DNA of 13,360 nucleotides from contig NW_003111985.1 of the NCBI RefSeq assembly GCF_000003605.2, positions 33,557 to 46,916 on the forward strand. Direction: 5' to 3'. The position numbers and the translations under genes are program-made. The notes under the pieces were generated by a model that searched no databases, was not told the origin of the DNA, and saw only the letters and a list, made by a program, of their open reading frames with translations. Below are positions 8,000 through 13,360 of this stretch, piece after piece (the first letter of the stretch is position 1; each line of letters begins with the position of its first letter). The stretch comes from Saccoglossus kowalevskii. Taxonomy: Eukaryota > Hemichordata > Enteropneusta > Harrimaniidae.

Positions 8000-8120
8000 G
8001 TGAGTGTATCAAAAAAACGTTGTCACGAAAAATAAAAATGTGATTTGTGTTCGCCATTTCGTCAAATGATTATACATGTAGATGTAACGCCAATTGATGC
8101 AATATGTATTCACTTTTAAG

Positions 8121-8237
8121 ACACATGCAGCAATAATAGCTATCAGTGCCGCAGGCGATGGTGCATCGACGCCGAGCAAGTCTGCAACGGATGGGATGAC
8201 TGTGGAGATCATTCTGACGAAGATGATTGCCCAAAGT
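8121..8237 (+). CDS. Exon 13: LDLa module 12
   Basis: Acceptor CACTTTTAAG ends at 8120 and donor T|GTGAGT starts at 8238, phase 1. [20 protein letters not shown] is followed by [16 protein letters not shown]. Six Cys and the best-conserved calcium motif of the array (DDCGDHSDE). It is more GC-rich than the flanking introns. A long open frame on the minus strand here is only its shadow. Confidence 0.94.
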
Positions 8238-8506
8238 GTGAGTGTTGATGATCAAACAATTTCTAAATACTAATTACTATTCTCGATAACATGTTGTGTG
8301 CGATAAGACGTTGTTATCAACAATGTAGTGACATGTCCTATATTTGTCGTGTTTATTTTTTATGTTGCAACACTTTTATCTATTATTTTGAAATGCTATT
8401 CAATATAATTCGGTGGGAAACAGGGAATAACTTTATGGAAATATAGAAATTAACAATAGCAACAATTCGATATCAAGTAATGTAATATGTATTCATTTGT
8501 TTCTAG

Positions 8507-8644
8507 TTTGTCACAAAGAATACAAATGCCAAGCTGGATATTTCAATGGCATAGCCACGCCAGCTCAATGCATCCCTACTTACAAACGGTGTGACAGATT
8601 TGTTGATTGTGCTGGAGGAGACGACGAGCAGGAGTGTATATACG
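8507..8644 (+). CDS. Exon 14: LDLa module 13 (last of the array)
   Basis: Acceptor TTGTTTCTAG ends at 8506 and donor G|GTAGAT starts at 8645 (weak), phase 1. [43 protein letters not shown]. Six Cys. The Cys 2 to Cys 3 loop has 14 residues, where the other modules have 4-6. This is the module joined directly to the channel finger base. Confidence 0.9.
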
Positions 8645-8764
8645 GTAGATAAACTTTATTTGCCTTCAAATCTAAATATAGAGAAGCAACTCATAAATAA
8701 ACAAACAAACACCTTAGTATTTGATATTTGTTTAAAAATTCGGACTGGTATATCATATTTGAAG

Positions 8765-9004
8765 ACATCGCAGATGATCTCAGCTTGTTCGAAGATTTCA
8801 AAGATCAATACTACATCGATAGAACAACATTCCGGAAATAGTTCCGCCATCTTGGAAACATTTTATGTTGACTACGTCATCGATCACCTTACACGACATT
8901 CAAGACATACTATACTTAACAAAAGAAGAAATGGCAAAACTTGGCCATCAAATGCAGGATATGATTCTGGAATGTACATATGACAGCCAAGTGTGCAATA
9001 TTAG
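8765..9004 (+). CDS. Exon 15: finger-base region of the channel, frame break
   Basis: The 3' part is certain. EEMAKLGHQMQDMILECTYD and SQVCNI match the family block GHQ-x-x-DM-x-x-x-C, and the exon ends AG|GTGAGT in phase 2. The 5' part is in another frame (DDLSLFEDFKDQYYIDRTTFRK, then TAG at 8839). It starts at an acceptor of correct phase (8763-8764, or 8772-8773). One extra base in the A3 run 8836-8838 joins the two. The alternative is an exon starting at 8842 after GGAAATAG, which keeps phase without any lesion. That acceptor lacks a pyrimidine tract and has another AG 19 bases earlier. Confidence 0.8.
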
Positions 9005-9085
9005 GTGAGTACTGTCGCTTAATAGCTAGGTGGATTTCTTGTTGTTCATCATGAAAGACGCAAATATTCCGGTTGTCTATTTCAG

Positions 9086-9192
9086 CACGTTTGCAGATTT
9101 CCATAACGACGAATATGGTAACTGCTTTACTTTTAATCCATCCACGGCAAACAGGGAGCCGTTCAAGTCTTCAAAAATAGGCTCTCGGTATG
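9086..9192 (+). CDS. Exon 16: channel segment with YGNCFTF, broken donor
   Basis: Acceptor GTCTATTTCAG ends at 9085, phase 2. STFADFHNDEYGNCFTFNPS matches the family block Y-G-N-C-Y-T-F-N. The segment then runs to SSKIGSRY. To join exon 17 (GLTLLL) the exon must end in phase 1 after TATG at 9192. There the donor reads ATAAGT instead of GTAAGT. The only nearby GT (9188) gives phase 2, which would throw exon 17 out of frame into a stop. Confidence 0.9.
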
Positions 9193-9864
9193 ATAAGTCC
9201 CTCAACAAATTCCCTCTCATTCGGCCATGTATGAACACACAACAATGATCTAACGTCGTTATAATATTACTTTTTTGAGTTGTGGTAGAAATAATTATAT
9301 AGCCAATTAACATAATAAGTTTACATTGCAGTACACTAATTAAATCTCCATAGACGACAATGTTAGCGTTTGGGTGAATTGCTCCAAAAACAGTTCTGTA
9401 TAATTAACAGTTGTCAGATCCACAAGTCGCCGATATTTGAAAAGAAGCGTACCTAACAGTCTAACAGCTGACGTACTTACAGCACGCCCTCTCAAGTATG
9501 ACGTTGCCGATAAAACGTGAAGTGGGAAAAAAATACATTGGCTATTAAAACCATGTAATTTATTATGCAAATTAGTCGTATGCAACCTACAAAACAAATC
9601 CAAATACGTCATTCTTATCAGTTGTAACAACTGTCGACAAAGGAATTCCTTGACCTGAATCTGTAGAAGCAACAGAGTTTACTGCGTCGCCATTGTGTTG
9701 ATATTTGGCCATCCGTCATAGTATTAGATTAGTATTTTAGTATATTTTAAGCTAAATACACATTTGTTTTAATTACTAAGACCGCTATTGGTACTCACTA
9801 TAATAAATAGTAAATAACCGAGCTTATAAATGTGGACGTAAATATGTCATTGTTTTCCTGATAG
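9193..9864 (+). other. Intron 16
   Basis: Begins ATAAGT and ends CCTGATAG. Between about 9340 and 9700 it is less AT-rich than elsewhere and carries a 110-codon open frame on the minus strand, without an ATG start or known motif. This could be an old inserted element, but I cannot name it. Confidence 0.5.
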
Positions 9865-10028
9865 GGCTCACATTACTCCTTTTTGCTGAACAATCTGAAT
9901 ATCTTTCGTTGTTCGCTAAAAGAGCCGGATTTCGTATAACATTGAATCATCCAAGCCTGTATCCATTCCCAGAAGACGAAGGAATCAATGTTGAACCAGG
10001 GCATGAGACAAGCATTGGTCTAATAATG
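9865..10028 (+). CDS. Exon 17: channel palm segment (GLTLLL to PFPEDEGINV)
   Basis: Acceptor TTTCCTGATAG ends at 9864, phase 1 in, and donor ATG|GTAAAT at 10029, phase 0. GLTLLLFAEQSEYLSLF, RAGFRITLNHPSLYPFPEDE, GINVEPGHETSIGLIM. This is the classic DEG/ENaC order: G-L-x-L-x-L strand, acidic-pocket helix region, then the P-F-P-E-D-E-G block and the P-G-x-E-T-S-I strand. Confidence 0.95.
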
Positions 10029-10075
10029 GTAAATGCATAGATATTTGTATATTCATTTAGATTACTCTAATTAGA

Positions 10076-10080
<5 letters not shown>

Positions 10081-10136
<56 letters not shown>
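10081..10136. repeat. (AT)28 microsatellite
   Basis: Fifty-six bases of pure AT dinucleotide in intron 17, ending 37 bases before exon 18. Confidence 0.99.
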
Positions 10137-10140
<4 letters not shown>

Positions 10141-10173
10141 TTTGCTAATAATATAATGTTGTGGTGTATTCAG

Positions 10174-10260
10174 AATGAACACGTTAAAATATCTGAACCT
10201 TGGGATACTTGTACGAATAATTTGACAACACCACATGGCTACTTTCCATACTCTGTGATG
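10174..10260 (+). CDS. Exon 18: channel segment before the ACEKEC block
   Basis: Acceptor GTGTATTCAG ends at 10173 and donor ATG|GTAAGT starts at 10261, phase 0 at both ends, 29 codons. NEHVKISEPWDTCTNNLTTP and HGYFPYSVM. It fits the family segment leading from the T-S-I strand to the thumb: P-x-x-x-C, then Y-S-V. Confidence 0.92.
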
Positions 10261-10801
10261 GTAAGTAGAAAATGTATGTTTAATACTGTGACGTACATGA
10301 TATATCGTCGTCACATCTTAGGTGACGGGTTGGCATATCTTTTTTTCATCAATTGTGTCTCTGCAAGCGTTTTCCAGGCTGTACTTATGTTAACCACACT
10401 CCCACCCTGGGTGTCTTACTGATTACAGTATACTTTAGTTGTACCTGCAGAGCACCTCTTCTCTTTTCTTGCATTTGTAGTTCTACCATTCTTTATATGG
10501 GTGTCTTCTTTCTTAGCCCAAATTATACACCTTTAAAAAAGTCATATTGGGTAAATAGACTTACTAATATATATTACAATAGCATTACATTTATATAAAA
10601 TATACATGTGACAGAGAATGAATACATTGTTATGACAGAGTTCTACTACATCATAATACTATGGTATCACGTGATTATCACTTGAATGTATGTACATGTG
10701 TTCTTATATAAATGCATACACGTACATGCTAAGAATGGGGACGTGGAAATAAATATTGTTTCTTTTTCAAATTACTATGTTTTCCAATTTTTTTGATATA
10801 G
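10261..10801 (+). other. Intron 18
   Basis: About 540 bp, strong GTAAGT donor and TTTTTTTGATATAG acceptor. No exon, RNA gene or clear repeat seen; open frames on the + strand here lack any motif. Confidence 0.6.
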
Positions 10802-10904
10802 GCATGTGAGAAGGAGTGTCTGGAAACCTACTTGTTGGACCAATGCGGATGTGTAGATATGATAATTAATGAAACTAAGTGCAACATTTTAAATAAAATC
10901 CAAG
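10802..10904 (+). CDS. Exon 19: thumb, ACEKEC and CGC motifs
   Basis: Starts in phase 0 after GATATAG. ACEKECLETYLLDQCGCVDM, then INETKCNILNKIQ. The A-C-x-x-x-C and C-G-C motifs are diagnostic of the family thumb domain. It ends CAAG|GTTATA in phase 1, a weak donor. Confidence 0.93.
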
Positions 10905-11050
10905 GTTATATTTTTCTCATTGTCAAGCTAATTGAGCGAGATAATTTGTTGCAATTACACTGTTCAAATCATTTGCATGTGAAGTTGAAAACAAAATTAG
11001 TAGAAAACTAACACGTAATGGTTTACGTCCATTTTGATCCACACTAAATC

Positions 11051-11120
11051 TCTGTCGACAGATGATGTATTACTTGTTCGAAAATGATAGATTGAACTGC
11101 GAGTGCCCAGAGTTGTGCAG
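11051..11120 (+). CDS. Exon 20: thumb, C-x-C-P-x-x-C motif, acceptor missing
   Basis: CRQMMYYLFENDRLN, then CECPELCR, ends AG|GTAAGA in phase 2. It fits the family: a Cys, a tyrosine-rich helix, then C-x-C-P-x-x-C. By family spacing and by the phase of exon 19, the exon should begin two bases before TGT at 11053. The preceding bases 11049-11050 are TC, not AG, and no AG occurs between 11003 and 11060. Splicing instead to GACAG|ATGATG (11062) would drop the Cys and hit a TGA after eight codons. The start given is therefore inferred. Confidence 0.75.
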
Positions 11121-11216
11121 GTAAGAAGAAGTACACGAATTTTGTCAATAATAGTGTTAAAATTAAATAAGTTCACTAAATTCAATGTCTTACATGTAAA
11201 TAAATTGTACGTACAG

Positions 11217-11274
11217 GCGCAATACATACACGATGACGGTGTCTCAGGCATTATGGCCATCGCAAACCTATACT
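11217..11274 (+). CDS. Exon 21: VSQALWPS block
   Basis: Acceptor GTACGTACAG ends at 11216, phase 2, and donor ACT|GTAAGT at 11275, phase 0. RNTYTMTVSQALWPSQTYT matches the family block Y-x-x-x-V-S-x-A-x-W-P-S just after the C-P-x-x-C motif. Confidence 0.94.
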
Positions 11275-11473
11275 GTAAGTTTTAAATGATTTATTTTTCC
11301 CCGGTTGAAATAATAACATTATATTTTTTTATTATTTTCAATTTATTTACGTTACATAATACGTGTGTGTAAAAAGTTTAAAGAAATATAATTATAAATT
11401 ACTGAATGTGTTTTAGCTTTAATTATATAATGCAGTGATTTATGTATATTTGAATATACTTGTTTTACAATAG

Positions 11474-11544
11474 GATCGAATATTGCACCAGTTACATAAA
11501 ACAAACGATAAAACACGTTCGCCGAAAACATTGTTCGATATTAG
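11474..11544 (+). CDS. Exon 22: wrist/palm linker
   Basis: Acceptor TTTTACAATAG ends at 11473, phase 0, and donor AG|GTAAGT at 11545, phase 2. DRILHQLHKTNDKTRSPKTL and FDIR. This variable linker lies between the W-P-S block and the NIYFESL strand, and its frame and phases fit both neighbours. Confidence 0.85.
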
Positions 11545-11692
11545 GTAAGTTGAATGGACTGCAATTGTGTCTAATGATACAGCAAATGATGTTTCGATAA
11601 TTTGTTATACGTAGTACTGAGCAAAATTGGAAGTTGGATGTCGCATAATTTGAAATATTGAATAATATAAACATGTTTTTATCACTCAACAG

Positions 11693-11768
11693 GCAAAATA
11701 TTGTTCGAGTGAATATATACTTTGAGAGTCTTTATATCGATATGGTAACACAGGAGGAAGCATACCCG
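11693..11768 (+). CDS. Exon 23: NIYFESL strand
   Basis: Acceptor ATCACTCAACAG ends at 11692, phase 2, and donor CCG|GTGAAT at 11769, phase 0. QNIVRVNIYFESLYIDMVTQ, EEAYP. The R-x-N-I-Y-F-E-S-L block is the last palm strand before TM2 in this family. Confidence 0.95.
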
Positions 11769-12425
11769 GTGAATATTTTCTTGCGATTTAAAACAGTGTC
11801 ATTCATACATATATAGTTTTCCAAGTTAACGTGCCATTCATTAGGTATTGAGTATATCGAATTATAAATACAAAATATGTTTTATTTATTCAACCCACAT
11901 GGTAACATTACGTCAGAATAACATGTGGATGTTTCTATTTAATTTAATAATCATCTCATTTTATCAATTGATAGCACACATTCCACAATTTAAAGGCTTG
12001 TATGTAGGGTATTGAAAACGTAAAAGGTTGATTTCACCTTCCCTAATTTACTAATTGTGCCCTTGGAACGCATACAATTAGATTACTCATGGAAAAACTT
12101 GTCGGTTATTCATGCCACATATGAAGATAACATGTTCGCAAAATATAATTGTTTACAATATGTAGCTGTATACATGTATGGGCGTCTCTAAGAAAAATAG
12201 TTATTTAATCAAAAGATATAAACTTATAGTTAATCGCTTTCCGTGCACATTGCGCAACACATTACAAAGTTTTAGACGCTCGCACGTCAATTTCTGATGT
12301 TTGTTAGTTTGATGAAATAACTACGAATATAATATTGAATAAATAATAAATCAAATTATCTGACCTATGTTATCAGATATAATCGTTCAAATAACTCAAT
12401 GTGTGAACGTTTCTTAAATTTCCAG
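11769..12425 (+). other. Intron 23
   Basis: About 660 bp of AT-rich sequence. I see no exon, repeat or RNA gene in it. Confidence 0.6.
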
Positions 12426-12554
12426 TTGATTCAGTTGTTTTCTGACATTGGTGGCGCACTGGGTTTATGGATTGGTATATCTGCAATCACATTATTTGAA
12501 ATAGTAGAACTTCTTGTAGACATCTTTAGAATTTTGTCGACACGTCGCGTCAGT
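12426..12554 (+). CDS. Exon 24: TM2 with selectivity filter
   Basis: Acceptor AATTTCCAG ends at 12425, phase 0. LIQLFSDIGGALGLWIGISA then ITLFEIVELLVDIFRILSTR. S-D-I-G-G-x-x-G-L-W is the family signature. G-I-S (12474-12482) is the G-x-S selectivity filter, and the Glu of LFEIVE in TM2 is kept. The third residue, Gln (12432-12434), aligns with the degenerin site. Two donors are possible: AGT|GTAAGA at 12555 (phase 0, joins to a 12-codon tail) or TG|GTGAGC at 12563, where the join makes a TGA at once. Confidence 0.95.
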
Positions 12555-12733
12555 GTAAGATGGTGAGCGATTACAATTTCTTGATGTATTCATAAATATA
12601 TGTCAGTGTGAATTGAACAGTACTACTGCAGTAAATGGTTTTATTTAAAACGGAAAAATTAGAAGTGTAAATAAATGTCATATCAATGCTTTTTAAACCC
12701 CAATAATAATTTATATTTATTTTCTTTTAATAG

Positions 12734-12772
12734 AGCTTGGCGACAGCAGGTACACGCGATACACATTCATAA
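12734..12772 (+). CDS. Exon 25: short cytosolic C-terminus
   Basis: Acceptor TTTCTTTTAATAG ends at 12733. Joined in phase 0 it reads SLATAGTRDTHS and stops at TAA (12770-12772). If the alternative donor at 12563 is used, the protein ends at the junction and this exon is all 3' UTR. The choice is not decidable here. Confidence 0.5.
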   Translation, partial: SLATAGTRDTHS

Positions 12773-12949
12773 TTGTACTTGTAATTGTCTGAGGAATAAC
12801 ACATTATCGATTGATTGACCCGGTTGGAATGCGAGGGTTAGGTGGAAGTCGGGATGACAGTCTTGAAAGAAGTCTCTATAAACATTTAAAGTGTAAATTT
12901 AATATGATTCGAAGCGAGTCTTGTATTTATCGATCCCAAGCTGTACACA

Positions 12950-12955
12950 AATAAA
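12950..12955 (+). terminator. Polyadenylation signal AATAAA
   Basis: AATAAA about 180 bases after the inferred stop, followed by a T-rich stretch with GTGTTAATTTTGTTTTC. It fits the 3' end of this gene. Confidence 0.55.
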
Positions 12956-13360
12956 AGTGTTAATTTTGTTTTCCTCATGTGGGTACCAAACATTCAATGA
13001 ATCTAGCAACATTTGAATCAGAACAAGGTTATTACTGTTTATTGTCGTATGTTTTCCAGTTTGGACGTAAACACATGTTGTTGCGCATATTCTAGTGTCA
13101 ATTGTGAAATGTAGAGTAACCAAACATGGAATCAGTGCCAGGGCAACTTTGTGCACATAACTTTAATTTAGGGAATACTTTTTTTAAAGCTTTACCCAAG
13201 GTGCCTACATATCAGCCATGAAGTTTATAAAACAGAATCGTTGTATTGGAGATACATCCCTAGTATTATTACATATGTACTGCAGTTTATTTTGATTCGT
13301 CCCTGAAATCAAAATCGGTATTTCCACAACCCATATGCAAATGAGGTCTGAAGAGCAAAC
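12956..13360. other. 3' flank, no gene seen
   Basis: No coding exon or RNA gene that I can support. ATGCAAAT at 13335-13342 matches the POU octamer, and a minus-strand open frame (12899-13156) starts with a hydrophobic stretch. Neither has further support. Confidence 0.5.

Larger units (their letters stand above)
504..12772 (+). pseudogene. DEG/ENaC channel subunit with 13 inserted LDLa modules (possibly decayed copy)
   Basis: Whole-gene call. DEG/ENaC subunits form trimeric sodium-selective channels with two transmembrane helices and a large Cys-rich extracellular domain. Twenty-five exons can be placed here, from the cytosolic N-terminus and TM1 to TM2 and a short C-tail. The family motifs occur in the expected order. 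Exons 2-14 encode 13 LDLa modules placed between the first palm strand (FPAVTICN) and the finger base (GHQMQDMILEC). The inferred length is about 1030 residues, against the usual 500-700. Six points stop a clean read: one-base deficits at 710-714, 4916-4919 and 8836-8838, a TAA at 2569, an ATAAGT donor at 9193, and no AG at 11049-11050. I label it pseudogene because of these. The A-run deficits could be assembly errors, and most exons are otherwise well kept, so an active gene remains possible. Channel family is very sure; gene status is not. Confidence 0.75.

Noticed and set aside
8009-8255. Minus-strand frames opposite LDLa 12
   Set aside because: They are shadows of the GC-richer LDLa 12 exon, whose six-Cys pattern is clearly on the + strand.
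8591-8983. 130-codon + strand frame across LDLa 13 and exon 15
   Set aside because: It is out of frame with both conserved blocks; the true LDLa and GHQMQDMILEC frames differ from it.
9193-9864. AT-AC (U12-type) intron
   Set aside because: The 5' end ATAAGT does not match the U12 donor ATATCCTT, and the 3' end is AG, not AC.
10353-10598. 81-codon + strand frame in intron 18
   Set aside because: No family motif; strong flanking splice sites and exon phases put it inside an intron.
12899-13156. Minus-strand 85-codon frame starting with a hydrophobic stretch, like a small secreted protein
   Set aside because: It overlaps the 3' UTR, has no splice or promoter context, and its Cys pattern matches no family I know.
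13335-13342. POU octamer ATGCAAAT near the window end
   Set aside because: A single 8-base match in AT-rich DNA is expected by chance.

Overview
The window is AT-rich eukaryotic DNA (roughly two thirds A+T by eye). It has long introns, GT-AG exons, minisatellites, an (AT)n tract and dispersed repeats. It carries one gene on the + strand, about 504-12772: a DEG/ENaC sodium-channel subunit. The landmarks are a pre-TM1 cytosolic motif, TM1, FPAVTICN, the GHQMQDMILEC finger-base motif, YGNCFTF, GLTLLL, FPEDEGINV, ACEKEC, CGC, CECP..C, VSQALWPS, NIYFESL, and TM2 with the G-x-S selectivity filter. The subunit looks closest to the spiralian FaNaC/ASIC side of the family, so a mollusc or other lophotrochozoan is my best guess for the organism. 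The sequence alone does not prove this.

The striking point is the architecture. Between the TM1/FPAVTICN exon and the finger-base exon lie 13 exons (1815-8644). Each encodes one LDL-receptor class A (LDLa) module, and every one is flanked by phase-1 introns. The inferred product is about 1030 residues: a normal channel of about 490 residues with about 540 residues of LDLa modules inserted in the extracellular part. I do not know a described DEG/ENaC channel with such an array.

Layout: 1-300, a degenerate ~50-bp tandem repeat; 504-839, first coding exon; 1176-1729, 15 copies of a 37-bp minisatellite in intron 1; 1815-4956, LDLa 1-6; 4957-6796, a long intron with a perfect RFX X-box palindrome and a 21-bp palindrome; 6797-8644, LDLa 7-13; 8765-12772, the rest of the channel; AATAAA at 12950. 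Two diverged copies of one repeat element sit in opposite orientation at about 2987-3377 and 4157-4531, bracketing the LDLa 4 and 5 exons.

The gene does not read through cleanly. Three places need one extra base, each at a short A-run (710-714, 4916-4919, 8836-8838). LDLa 3 has an in-frame TAA. One donor reads ATAAGT instead of GTAAGT (9193), and one exon lacks an AG at its expected acceptor (11049-11050). The A-run gaps look like assembly indels or young mutations, while the stop and the splice changes look like real decay. The copy is therefore either a young pseudogene or an active gene with assembly errors and skippable exons. Residues in functional motifs (HG changed to HS, Gln at the degenerin site) also deserve checking.
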